From Brucella anthropi ATCC 49188 (GTDB lineage: Bacteria; Pseudomonadota; Alphaproteobacteria; Rhizobiales; Rhizobiaceae): a stretch of 64,000 nt of DNA. The position numbers and the translations under genes are program-made. The stretch covers positions 2,342,001 to 2,406,000 of the forward strand of contig NC_009667.1 in NCBI RefSeq assembly GCF_000017405.1, in the 5' to 3' direction. Below the pieces are notes generated by a model. It was not told the DNA's origin. It searched no databases and was given only the letters and a program-made list of their open reading frames with translations. Shown here piece after piece: positions 17,408 to 25,519 of this stretch (position 1 is its first letter; every line of letters starts with the position of its first letter).

Positions 17408-20140
17408 TCAGCCTGCATCACGGATGCGTGATTCAGCAGTTGCTACACGCTGCGCCGATTCCTTCAGCTCAGCCAACCGCTCACGCTCTGCCTCAACGAC
17501 TTCCTCGCGCGCGTTCGCAACGAATTTTTCGTTGGAGAGCTTCTTCTCGATACGATCCATTTCAGCGGCAATCTTGCCGGCTTCCTTGGCGAGACGTGCT
17601 GCTTCAGCCTTGAGGTCAATCAGATTGCCTAGCGGGATGCAGATTGTCGCCTCATCAAGCAGCATCTGGGCTGAGCCCTTGGGAGCCTGTGCCTCGAACG
17701 AGACACTCTCCACGCGGGCAAGGCGCTTGATGGCAGCATCGTGGCGGGCGAAGCGTTCCACGCTTGTCGCGTTGGCATCCAACACGACAACCGGGGCAAT
17801 CGCACCGGCGGGCACATTCATTTCCGCACGGACAGAACGAATGCCAGTGACGAGATCAACGAGCCAGTTGATGTCAGCCGCGGCTTCCTCGTCCTCAAAC
17901 GACAGTTCCGGCCAGGCAGCAAGCGCCAGCACCGTATCGCGCTTCTGTCCCTCACCTGCGGTCAGGGTCCAAAGCTCTTCGGTCATGAAAGGCATGAACG
18001 GATGCAGAAGCTTATAAACCTGATCCAGACAATAGGCTGCCGTGGCTTGTGCTTCTGCCTTCGCAGCTTCATCGTCACCCATGAAGATCGGCTTCAGCAG
18101 CTCCAGATACCAATCGCAGAACTGGTTCCACACGAAGCGATAGGCAGCACCCGCAGCTTCATTGAAGCGGTAGGTGTCGATGCCTTCCGTCACGGCTCGC
18201 GTTGCCTTGGTCAGTTCCGTCAGAATCCAGCGATTGACGGCAAGCTTGGCGTTTTCCGGTTTGAAACCGGCATCAAGCTTCACGCCATTCATCTGGGCAA
18301 AGCGCGTTGCGTTCCAGAGCTTGGTGCCAAAATTGCGATAGCCGGCAATACGCGCCGGGTCGAGCTTAACGTCACGACCCTGAGCGGCCATGATGGCAAG
18401 GGTGAACCGCAGCGCGTCAGCACCATATTCATCCATCAGCTCCAGCGGATCGATGACATTGCCCTTAGACTTCGACATCTTCGCGCCGTGCTTGTCACGA
18501 ACGAGAGCATGCAGATAAACCGTATGGAACGGGATTTCGTCCATGAAATGGAGGCCCATCATCATCATGCGGGCAACCCAGAAGAACAGAATGTCGAAAC
18601 CCGTAACCAGAACACTGGTTGGATAATAGGTTGCGAGTTCCGGCGTCTTGTCCGGCCAGCCGAGCGTCGAAAACGGCCAAAGCGCCGACGAGAACCACGT
18701 ATCGAGAACGTCAGTATCGCGCTCAAGTGCAACGTCTTCGCCATAGTGAGCGCGTGCGGCGGCTTTCGCTTCCTCTTCGCTCTTTTCGACAAAATACTGG
18801 CCATCTGGACCGTACCAGGCCGGTATCTGATGTCCCCACCAGAGCTGGCGTGAAACCGCCCATGGCTGAATGTTTTCCATCCAGTCGAAATAGGTCTTTT
18901 CCCAATTCGTCGGGACGATCTTTGTCTTGCCCTCGCGCACCGCCGCCATTGCTGGCTTGGCCAGTTCGCCGGCGTTTACATACCACTGGTCAGTCAGATA
19001 AGGCTCGATCGGAACGCCGCCGCGATCACCATGTGGGACAGCGTGCGTGTGGTCCTCGACCTTTTCCAGATAACCGCGCTCGTCCATCAGCTCGACGATG
19101 CGCTTGCGGGCTGCGAAGCGGTCCTGCCCTTCGAGTTCGTGGATCAGTGCCTTCAATTCCGGTGTCAGCTGCAGCCCTTCGAGGAAATCAACATTGTCTT
19201 TGATCGTGATCGACGCATTCGTCGTCAGAATGTTGATAGCGCGCAGCTCATTCCGCTTGCCCACTTCGAAATCGTTGAAATCGTGCGCGGGCGTGATCTT
19301 GACAGCGCCGGAACCGGCTTCCGGATCAGCGTAATCGTCTGCAACAATCGGGATATGGCGACCGACAAGCGGCAGCACGACATCGTTGCCAACCAGGGCG
19401 TGGTAACGCTCGTCCTTCGGATTAACCGCAACGCCGGTATCGCCCAGCATGGTTTCCGGGCGCGTCGTCGCAACGACGATGTAGGTATGCGGGTTCTCTG
19501 GATCGAATGGAACGTTCTCAAGCGGGTAACGGAAATGCCAGAGATGACCTTTCGTTTCGCGCGACTCGACTTCGATGTCGGAAATTGCCGTCAGCAACTT
19601 CGGGTCCCAGTTGACCAGACGCTTATCGCGATAGATGAGACCTTGCTTGTAGAGCGAGACAAAAACTTCCAGAACCGCGCGCGACAGTCCTTCGTCCATG
19701 GTGAAGCGCTCGCGTGACCAGTCACACGAGGCACCAAGACGGCGCAGCTGGTTGGAAATCATGCCGCCGGATTCGGCCTTCCACTGCCAGACGCGCTCAA
19801 TGAACTTCTCGCGGCCCATGGTATGGCGGTTTGGCTCCTGCCGTTCAGCCAGTTGGCGTTCGACAACCATCTGCGTTGCAATGCCCGCATGGTCCATGCC
19901 GGGCTGCCACAGCACGTTCTTGCCGCGCATACGCTCGAAGCGAACCATAATGTCCTGGATCGTGTTGTTGAGCGCGTGGCCCATATGCAGCGATCCGGTA
20001 ACGTTCGGCGGAGGAATGACCACTGCGAACGGATCGGCTCCCGGCTTCGCGCCTGCACCCGCCTTGAATGCACCCGCTTCTTCCCAGCGTTCAGCAATTT
20101 TCGGCTCTATCGCCGCGGCGTCATAGGTCTTCTCAAGCAT
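17408..20140 (-). CDS. valS: Valyl-tRNA synthetase
   Basis: Class Ia aminoacyl-tRNA synthetase of 910 residues that charges tRNA-Val. The HIGH motif is HMGH (52-55) in PPPNVTGSLHMGH, and the KMSKS loop is K554-S558. The large CP1 editing domain lies between them, with typical segments such as ETMLGDTGVAVNPKDERY. The C-terminal coiled-coil arm is visible as Lys/Glu-rich heptads after about residue 840 (EAARLAKEAGKIAAEMDRI). It follows popZ, a gene pair also seen in Caulobacter, but a terminator and repeated inverted motifs lie between the two genes here. Confidence 0.98.
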   Translation of the reverse strand: MLEKTYDAAAIEPKIAERWEEAGAFKAGAGAKPGADPFAVVIPPPNVTGSLHMGHALNNTIQDIMVRFERMRGKNVLWQPGMDHAGIATQMVVERQLAERQEPNRHTMGREKFIERVWQWKAESGGMISNQLRRLGASCDWSRERFTMDEGLSRAVLEVFVSLYKQGLIYRDKRLVNWDPKLLTAISDIEVESRETKGHLWHFRYPLENVPFDPENPHTYIVVATTRPETMLGDTGVAVNPKDERYHALVGNDVVLPLVGRHIPIVADDYADPEAGSGAVKITPAHDFNDFEVGKRNELRAINILTTNASITIKDNVDFLEGLQLTPELKALIHELEGQDRFAARKRIVELMDERGYLEKVEDHTHAVPHGDRGGVPIEPYLTDQWYVNAGELAKPAMAAVREGKTKIVPTNWEKTYFDWMENIQPWAVSRQLWWGHQIPAWYGPDGQYFVEKSEEEAKAAARAHYGEDVALERDTDVLDTWFSSALWPFSTLGWPDKTPELATYYPTSVLVTGFDILFFWVARMMMMGLHFMDEIPFHTVYLHALVRDKHGAKMSKSKGNVIDPLELMDEYGADALRFTLAIMAAQGRDVKLDPARIAGYRNFGTKLWNATRFAQMNGVKLDAGFKPENAKLAVNRWILTELTKATRAVTEGIDTYRFNEAAGAAYRFVWNQFCDWYLELLKPIFMGDDEAAKAEAQATAAYCLDQVYKLLHPFMPFMTEELWTLTAGEGQKRDTVLALAAWPELSFEDEEAAADINWLVDLVTGIRSVRAEMNVPAGAIAPVVVLDANATSVERFARHDAAIKRLARVESVSFEAQAPKGSAQMLLDEATICIPLGNLIDLKAEAARLAKEAGKIAAEMDRIEKKLSNEKFVANAREEVVEAERERLAELKESAQRVATAESRIRDAG

Positions 20141-20207
20141 GGAATTATCCGGTCTTTATGCGCGATGAATGGATTGAAGGCTCAATAGCAACTAACAGCA
20201 GACAAAT

Positions 20208-20250
20208 CACTTTAAAAGTGACAGCACCACTTTCGGTCACTTTAAAAGTG
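20208..20250. promoter_or_regulatory. Tandem inverted motif CACTTTAAAAGTG in the valS leader region
   Basis: Two identical 13-bp near-palindromes CACTTTAAAAGTG (20208-20220 and 20238-20250), 30 bp apart, with an extra half-site CACTTT at 20228. They lie between the popZ terminator and valS, 68-110 bp upstream of the valS ATG. They could be operators or compete as RNA stems; I know no named regulator for the motif. Confidence 0.5.
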
Positions 20251-20253
20251 AAA

Positions 20254-20276
20254 ACCCGCCTGCTGCACAGGCGGGT
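20254..20276 (-). terminator. Terminator of popZ
   Basis: A 9-bp stem ACCCGCCTG/CAGGCGGGT with a CTGCA loop. On the minus strand it runs into TTTTCACTTTT. It lies 30 bp after the popZ stop. Confidence 0.8.
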
Positions 20277-20305
20277 AATATTTCAATGGATCGGCTTGAT
20301 ACCAT

Positions 20306-21085
20306 TTATCGCTCGCCACGCACCACACGTTCGATTTCTTCCCGGACAAGCCGCTCAACAAGCGTCGGCAGATTATTGTCGAGCCAGTCCTGCAGCATCG
20401 GACGTAACAGTTCCGTAGCGATATCGTCGAACGAACGGCGTGGCTCGGCCCGAACCACATGGTTCAAATCCTGAAATGCGGCAGCTACCTGACGTTCGGC
20501 AATCTGCGACAGCATATGAGCAGCAGGCTGCATCTTTGCAGCGGGCTCAGTAACTGGCGCTACCGCCTCGGGCTGAACCGGGGTTTCCTGCTCGGCAATA
20601 GCTGCAGGTTCCTGCTCCATGTCCGCATCGAGTTCCGGTTCGAGCAAGGCGTCGACTGCTTCGGCGATTTCCGCCTCAACGGAAAGGTCGATTTCTTCCA
20701 GAGATATGTCCGCCTCTGCAGGCAGTTCCAAAGACTGCGTGGCCTTGGCGTGAGAATGATCGTCATTCTCGGCATTGAGAACAACTTCATCCTCGTCATC
20801 GGCTTCGATTTCAGGTTCCGGCGCTGCCTGCGCCGGTTCGCCAATCGGGCCGCGCAATGTCGGTTCGTCCTGGAACACGTTGCGCATCATTGCTGGCTTT
20901 TCCGGCTGTGCGACAGGTTGCTCGGCAACCGGGCGACGGAACTCCGCAACCTCTCCACGAGCCGGAGAGGCCGTTGCCACCGGCGCTGGCTGACGGGTGA
21001 CATCGCTGTCTTCAATGATCCTGCGGATGGAAGCGAGAATCTCCTCCATCGACGGTTCACGCGCTGCGCTGGATGTCTGTGCCAT
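20306..21085 (-). CDS. popZ: Polar organizing protein PopZ (DUF2497)
   Basis: A 259-residue protein with the PopZ layout. A short N-terminal helix carries the family signature EPSMEEILASIRRII (about 10-24). A long acidic, Pro/Glu/Ala-rich disordered middle (about 35-190) follows. The conserved C-terminal oligomerisation region contains RRSFDDIATELLRPMLQDWL and LPTLVERLVREEIERVVRG. In Caulobacter and relatives PopZ forms a polar matrix that anchors the chromosome origin through ParB; in Brucella it marks one pole. The low-complexity middle is expected to vary between species. Its place directly upstream of valS supports the call. Confidence 0.92.
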   Translation of the reverse strand: MAQTSSAAREPSMEEILASIRRIIEDSDVTRQPAPVATASPARGEVAEFRRPVAEQPVAQPEKPAMMRNVFQDEPTLRGPIGEPAQAAPEPEIEADDEDEVVLNAENDDHSHAKATQSLELPAEADISLEEIDLSVEAEIAEAVDALLEPELDADMEQEPAAIAEQETPVQPEAVAPVTEPAAKMQPAAHMLSQIAERQVAAAFQDLNHVVRAEPRRSFDDIATELLRPMLQDWLDNNLPTLVERLVREEIERVVRGER

Positions 21086-21264
21086 GGCTACTATCCGCTT
21101 TCCTGTATTGCGACATTGTCTGCAAAAGACAGAGAATCAATGGATTAAGGGTAGCGGACGATCCTCCGTTTGAGAATCCCCGGCCAAGGCAAGCTGGATC
21201 AAACTCACAGCTTTATGGATTTGTTAAGAATTGCGGGCGCTGCAAAATCGAATCGCAGCAAACA

Positions 21265-21288
21265 AAAAGGCACCCGAAGGTGCCTTTT
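21265..21288 (-). terminator. Terminator of the tolC-like gene
   Basis: GGCACC/GGTGCC stem with a CGAA loop, extended by flanking A and T runs, 26 bp beyond the stop codon. Confidence 0.85.
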
Positions 21289-21313
21289 CAATTCTCACTA
21301 TGCTTGCAAGCAA

Positions 21314-22693
21314 TCACCGACCGTCCGGTGTGCGCAGACCAAACCACTTGTCCTTGACGGCTTCGTAATGCTCTTCCGGCTTGTACTGAGCGACCTGCAA
21401 GCCCATCTGGCTGGCAGTCATGCGACCGGTCGCATTAAGAAGAGCATAGCTGGCGACAATAACGTTACGCTCGGATTCGACCAGAGCGATCTGTGCATTG
21501 ATCAGATCGTTTTGCGAATTCAAAACGTCCAGCGTCGTGCGCTGTCCAACCTTGCGCTCTTCAATGACGCCATCGAGAGCAAGCTGTGCGGCGGAAATAC
21601 CGTCACGATTTGCCTTGACCGATGCGCGGGCAGCTTCAAGCTGCGACCATGCGGAGCCGATAGCCTGACGAACCTGATCGCGAACGACGTCGACTTCGAT
21701 ACGTGCCTGACCGAGCTGTTCCTTGGACTGGCGAACCTGAGCCGAACTACGGCCACCGGTATAGATTGGGATACTGACGCCGACGCCGATGGACGCCGAG
21801 TTGCCATCGGTCTGCGAGCCGCCCTCGCCGGAATAAGTATCAAGGTGGCTGGCGCTTGCCGTAAGGCCGACGGACGGAAGCAGAGCACCTTCCTTGGCCT
21901 TCACGTTATATCCAGCAGCATTAACGGCATATTGGGTCGCAAGAATGCCCGGGTGTCCGGCAGTCGCAATGGAGAAAGCCTGATTTGGCGAGCTCGGCAG
22001 GTTCTTGGCTGCGGCTGCGGTCGCAAGCTTGTCCGGCTGAACGCCGATAACCTGCACATAGGTTGCTTCTGCCGACTTGACATCCGCACGTGCGGAATTC
22101 AACGCCGCTACAGCGGTCGAACGGCTGGCATCTGCCTGCGCAACGTCGGTACGCGTACCTTCACCCACGTCGAGACGGGCACGAGCCGCACGAACCTGTT
22201 CGTTCAAAGCTGCAAGGTTGCGTTCACGCAGAACAGCGATCTGGCGAGCCTGATAGACATCCATATAGGCTGTTACCGCCTCATAGAGTCTGTTCTGCTC
22301 TTCGTTGCGGAGATTTTCGCGCTGGGCGAAGACCTGTGTTTCTGCGGCGGCGACATTGTTCTTGGTTTGAAACCCATCGAACAGCATCTGGTTCAGCTCG
22401 ATGCCGAACGTGCCTGTTGTGCGATAACCCTGACTTGAAGGTGTCTTGCCACGCCCTACGTTATAAGAACCGGTAATCTGCGGACGATAACCGGACTTGG
22501 CAATGGCCACGCCTTCATCCGTGACGCGGACGCCTGCGCGGGAGTAGTTCAGGTTAGCATTGTTCTTGTAGGCCTTCACGAGAGCGCCGGTTAACGTCTC
22601 CGAGAACGCTGCCTGCCCCGTTAAAATGGTGCCAGACAACAATGCTGCGGCCGCTACCAGTCCTTTGCACGTTTTGAACACCGGGTACCTCAT
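21314..22693 (-). CDS. TolC-family outer-membrane efflux channel (BepC-like)
   Basis: Outer-membrane exit duct of the TolC family, 459 residues. A signal peptide covers about 1-32 (hydrophobic LVAAAALLSGTILTG, end near AAFSE). Two related repeats of coiled-coil helices and beta segments follow, e.g. YRPQITGSYNVG in the first half and LLPSVGLTASASH in the second. It would pair with RND or ABC pumps and type I secretion; in Brucella suis the homologous BepC serves the BepDE/BepFG pumps. I chose the ATG at 22693; a TTG seven codons upstream is the alternative, and neither has a strong ribosome site. A perfect 16-bp palindrome lies 26 bp upstream. Confidence 0.92.
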   Translation of the reverse strand: MRYPVFKTCKGLVAAAALLSGTILTGQAAFSETLTGALVKAYKNNANLNYSRAGVRVTDEGVAIAKSGYRPQITGSYNVGRGKTPSSQGYRTTGTFGIELNQMLFDGFQTKNNVAAAETQVFAQRENLRNEEQNRLYEAVTAYMDVYQARQIAVLRERNLAALNEQVRAARARLDVGEGTRTDVAQADASRSTAVAALNSARADVKSAEATYVQVIGVQPDKLATAAAAKNLPSSPNQAFSIATAGHPGILATQYAVNAAGYNVKAKEGALLPSVGLTASASHLDTYSGEGGSQTDGNSASIGVGVSIPIYTGGRSSAQVRQSKEQLGQARIEVDVVRDQVRQAIGSAWSQLEAARASVKANRDGISAAQLALDGVIEERKVGQRTTLDVLNSQNDLINAQIALVESERNVIVASYALLNATGRMTASQMGLQVAQYKPEEHYEAVKDKWFGLRTPDGR

Positions 22694-22718
22694 ATTAAGA
22701 ACAAACGAATCCAACTAT

Positions 22719-22734
22719 CGAACCGATCGGTTCG
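22719..22734. promoter_or_regulatory. Perfect 16-bp palindrome upstream of tolC
   Basis: CGAACCGATCGGTTCG is fully self-complementary and lies 26-41 bp before the chosen tolC start. Its form resembles TetR-family efflux-repressor operators. No TetR gene lies beside it. Confidence 0.6.
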
Positions 22735-22836
22735 GGCAAATCCTAATAACCTCTAAATTCGGTTATTTCCATTGCCCCCGCCAGAGCTTGCACAAACAAA
22801 TTCCGCAGCGTTGCAGAATTGTATCATCCACTAAAA

Positions 22837-23505
22837 TTAAAATTCGAACTGCGGAACGCGCTCGAATCCCGGTAGCGGACGAACCGCAGTGTTGAACACA
22901 CCGCGTCCCGATGCAACACCATTTTCTTTAACGTAAATCCGCGCAACTCCGGCGTTCCCCCGGCCTTCAACGGCAACGAGGCGTCCGCCGTCCTTCAACT
23001 GGCTGAGAAGTGCGTCCGGAACAAAATCGACAGCGCCTTCAATGACGATCACATCGTAAGGCGCTTCCGACGGATAGCCTGCCTGCAGTTCGCCTGAAAC
23101 GATCACAACATTGTCATAGCCGAATTCAGCGAGACGGGCAGTCGCAGCAGCCGACAATACGGAATCACTTTCCAGACCGATCACCGAGCCAGCAAGCTTG
23201 GAGAGGATGGCTGCCGAATATCCGGTGCCGCAACCGACATCGAGAACCACGTCGGTGTTCTTGATACGGGCGAGCTGCACGAGCTTGGCGAATGGCGAAG
23301 GTTCCATAAGGTAGCGAGGCTGCTTGCCTTCGCTTTCCAGAAGCTGGTCTTCATCGATATAGGCGAGAACCTGACGGGCTGCGGAAACAAAAGCCTCGCG
23401 CGGGACGGTCAGGAAAGCATCGATAACTGCCAGATCGGTTACGTCCGTCGTACGGATCTGGTTGTCGACCATCTTTGTGCGAAGATCCTGGAAATCGGCT
23501 GCCAT
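22837..23505 (-). CDS. Protein-L-isoaspartate O-methyltransferase-like protein
   Basis: A 222-residue SAM-dependent methyltransferase of the PCMT family. Family marks are MVDNQIRTTDVTD and VPREAFV at the N-terminus, the SAM motif I VLDVGCGTGYSAAIL near 79-93, and DVIVIEGAVDFVP later. True PCMT enzymes repair isoaspartyl damage. This branch, found upstream of tolC in many Hyphomicrobiales, has a divergent N-terminus, so the repair activity is not certain. It precedes tolC by about 140 bp on the same strand. Confidence 0.88.
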   Translation of the reverse strand: MAADFQDLRTKMVDNQIRTTDVTDLAVIDAFLTVPREAFVSAARQVLAYIDEDQLLESEGKQPRYLMEPSPFAKLVQLARIKNTDVVLDVGCGTGYSAAILSKLAGSVIGLESDSVLSAAATARLAEFGYDNVVIVSGELQAGYPSEAPYDVIVIEGAVDFVPDALLSQLKDGGRLVAVEGRGNAGVARIYVKENGVASGRGVFNTAVRPLPGFERVPQFEF

Positions 23506-23838
23506 AGCCCTAAACCCTTCCTTGTCGCGGAATGCGATGTTTCATGCCATTGGAGCGCCGTGCATCCTTTTGGACGCACAAAGAGCACCATAAACGAGAT
23601 TTGCCGTTGATGTGGCAAAAATCGGGGGTCCAGTCAACGAAACACAGCATTTGCGGCATTTATGCTCACTGATACCCACTACAGTTGTCGGCATCTGGAT
23701 ATGAAGATGCCGGAAAGCCTTCCGCGTCCCGGCATCTCGGTGCCTGTTTTGACACACAGCCTGCCCGAAACCGTTTTACGCTTTTCGGGATGGGCTCTAT
23801 CGTTCGCAGCACTTTGAAACAAGCGCCCTCAAATCACA
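23506..23838. other. Intergenic region with hairpin and a repeat fragment
   Basis: This 333-bp gap between two minus-strand genes contains an 8-bp stem CGGCATCT/AGATGCCG with an 8-nt loop (23689-23712) and a further GGCATCT about 20 bp on. It also holds the truncated family repeat at 23761-23799. No gene is seen. Confidence 0.5.
23761..23799. repeat. Fragment of the 100-bp palindromic repeat, copy D
   Basis: The stretch GCCCGAAACCGTTTTACGC followed by TTTTCGGGATGGGCTCTA matches one end of copies B and C. The half with the GATCTGAT palindrome is missing, so this is a truncated copy. Confidence 0.65.
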
Positions 23839-24048
23839 TTATTGAGCGTTCGATGCCGGATAACCGGCCTCAGCCAGTGCAGAAAGAACGGCGTCCTGCG
23901 AAACCTTGCCGCCGAATTCGACCTCTTTCTTGTCGAGATCGATTTCAATTGGTGCGGTTGCATCGAGCTTGCGCAGTGCGACGGTAACGCTATCAGCGCA
24001 ACCGCCGCACTTCATCTTGGGAATGGAAAACTTCATCAACTCAGTCAC
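23839..24048 (-). CDS. Small heavy-metal-associated (CopZ/HMA-like) protein
   Basis: A 69-residue single-domain metal-binding protein. The metal motif MKCGGC (M-x-C-x-x-C) is at 12-17 in FSIPKMKCGGCADSV, and the rest fits the beta-alpha-beta-beta-alpha-beta HMA fold, ending EAGYPA. Such proteins carry Cu(I) or similar ions to P-type ATPases, but no ATPase or copper regulator is adjacent. GGAG lies seven bases before the ATG. Two long palindromic elements lie directly upstream. The metal is inferred from the family. Confidence 0.9.
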   Translation of the reverse strand: MTELMKFSIPKMKCGGCADSVTVALRKLDATAPIEIDLDKKEVEFGGKVSQDAVLSALAEAGYPASNAQ

Positions 24049-24054
24049 TCCTTA

Positions 24055-24130
24055 TAGTGGATTGAATTTGACGTTTGATATCCGTCCGATATTAATCCCG
24101 TTTCAAACGTCAAATTCGAAAAACCCACTA
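24055..24130. repeat. Palindromic element 1 with TAGTGG/CCACTA ends
   Basis: A 76-bp element: outer ends TAGTGG (24055-24060) and CCACTA (24125-24130), inner perfect 15-bp arms GAATTTGACGTTTGA (24064-24078) and its complement (24103-24117) around a 24-bp centre. Non-coding, directly upstream of the HMA protein gene. The structure is that of a MITE- or REP-like unit. Confidence 0.75.
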
Positions 24131-24144
24131 GATTCACAAAGTTA

Positions 24145-24219
24145 CTAGTGGTCTTTTTGCTCCGACATTTGCTCAGCACTCATATCCGAGGGATGCAAAT
24201 GTCGGAATCAGACCACTAG
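24145..24219. repeat. Palindromic element 2 with CTAGTGGTCT/AGACCACTAG ends
   Basis: A 75-bp element with perfect 10-bp ends (24145-24154 and 24210-24219) and inner 12-bp arms TCCGACATTTGC (24161-24172) / GCAAATGTCGGA (24195-24206). It shares the TAGTGG end and the length of element 1 but has an unrelated core. It lies 14 bp after element 1. Confidence 0.75.
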
Positions 24220-24280
24220 GACTGAACATAAGATGGGGCTTCCCATCGTGGTAAGGTCAAGGGCTATTCTGCCATTCTTC

Positions 24281-24925
24281 TTATGGCGCTTCGCAGGTCT
24301 CCGGCACGCTCTTTTCCAATGCCAGCGGTGACTTGGTCAAAGACCCTGTCATGATCTGCATCGGCTTGAACGGCGGCTCTTCCTGCATGCCCGGATTTGT
24401 GAGGTGAATCGTGTAGCAGCCTGTAAAGACTTCCTTCTTGCCATCCGCCGTTTCGGCTTCGATGGCCAGTGGCTGGCTCCAGTAGATCTGTCCGGCGCCT
24501 GGATCAGGATCAGTCTTGCGCAGCGCGACTTTCACGCTCTTGGTATTCTCATAGCCTTTTACAAAGGTCTTGAAATCCGGCTCGCGCCCTTCCTCGGAAT
24601 AATAACCGTAGGCTCGGGTATATTCCTTGCGATTGATCGCATTGTAATAGGATTCGATCAGGGCCTGTGGCGTCGAGCGATCGTCGCGATAATCGGGAAC
24701 TGTCACGCCTCCGGCAGCATCCTGCGTCTGCTCGGAAGGCTTGGTTTCCTCCACAGGCTTGGAAGCATTGTCATGCTTTTCCTGAACGTTTCTCGGCGTT
24801 TCTTCGGGCGCAGCCTTCGGCGGATTTTGCGCAAAAGCGCTGTCAGCCGAAATGCCTGCAAGCCCCGTGCCCAGAAGGCCGATCACAGCAGCCAGCATCA
24901 GAGGTTTCATCCGGTCATTCGACAT
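24281..24925 (-). CDS. Secreted or periplasmic protein of unknown function
   Basis: A 214-residue protein I do not recognise. It begins with a signal-like stretch (MKPLMLAAVIGLLGTGLAGI, predicted end near AFAQ) and a low-complexity Glu/Pro/Lys segment (about 33-75). A compact domain follows from about 80, starting STPQALIESYYNAINRKEYT and YGYYSEEG, which resembles the opening of NTF2/SnoaL-like folds. A single Cys pair (FTGCY and ETCEAP) could form a disulfide in the periplasm. It is divergent from sufA with a 190-bp gap. The exact start is uncertain between residues 1 and 6. Confidence 0.75.
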   Translation of the reverse strand: MSNDRMKPLMLAAVIGLLGTGLAGISADSAFAQNPPKAAPEETPRNVQEKHDNASKPVEETKPSEQTQDAAGGVTVPDYRDDRSTPQALIESYYNAINRKEYTRAYGYYSEEGREPDFKTFVKGYENTKSVKVALRKTDPDPGAGQIYWSQPLAIEAETADGKKEVFTGCYTIHLTNPGMQEEPPFKPMQIMTGSLTKSPLALEKSVPETCEAP

Positions 24926-25115
24926 TCGCTTCTCCTCTTCCTAGCAAAGTTTTTGCGGAACGCGTCGAGGGCGCTCCCGATTTGGTGTATTGCAGTAATG
25001 ATGTTACAACACTAACTATAGTGAAAACGTGGCAGGCGCAGAGGAAACTCAGCCTGTTGCGACATGATTGGACGATTCTCCGTCCATATGCCAGCACGAT
25101 ACCGGAAGAGAGAAA

Positions 25116-25496
25116 ATGGGCCGTTTCGCAGTCATTACGCTAACTGACAAGGCAGCTGATCGCGTTCGCGAGATCATCGCATCGCGGGACGGCGCTCTTG
25201 GTATCCGGGTGGGTGTGAAGAAAGGCGGCTGCGCCGGAATGGAATACACCATCGATCTCGTCACGGAAGCCAAGGCAGGCGACGATGTGATCGAGAAGGA
25301 TGACGCGAGAGTCTTCATCGCGCCTGAAGCCGTTCTTTTCCTGCTCGGCACCCAGATGGATTTTGAAGTAACGACGCTGCGGACGGGGTTTGTCTTCAAC
25401 AACCCGAACCAGACATCGGCTTGCGGCTGCGGCGAATCCGTCGAAATCAAAGCGGCCTCCCCGGAAAGCCTCCGCCAGATGCAGGGCGCAGCCTAA
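25116..25496 (+). CDS. sufA: Fe-S cluster assembly protein SufA/IscA (HesB family)
   Basis: A-type Fe-S carrier of 126 residues that takes clusters from the SufBCD scaffold to targets. The three conserved cysteines are present: C39 in VKKGGCAGMEY and C103/C105 in the C-terminal SACGCGESV. The ATG at 25116 follows GAGAG; an in-frame ATG 16 codons earlier would add unrelated residues. It lies 4.2 kb from the suf operon and on the opposite strand, whereas many relatives have it at the operon's end. The TfoX-like gene follows by 23 bp and may be co-transcribed. Confidence 0.92.
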   Translation: MGRFAVITLTDKAADRVREIIASRDGALGIRVGVKKGGCAGMEYTIDLVTEAKAGDDVIEKDDARVFIAPEAVLFLLGTQMDFEVTTLRTGFVFNNPNQTSACGCGESVEIKAASPESLRQMQGAA

Positions 25497-25519
25497 CTCA
25501 AGACAAGGTCCGTCAGCTA

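Noticed and set aside
17741..18853. A 370-codon plus-strand open frame opposite valS
   Set aside because: Shadow of the valS coding sequence; no start signal and no recognisable domains.
21170..22438. A 422-codon plus-strand open frame opposite tolC
   Set aside because: It spans the tolC terminator and lies antisense to tolC; no start signal or domains.
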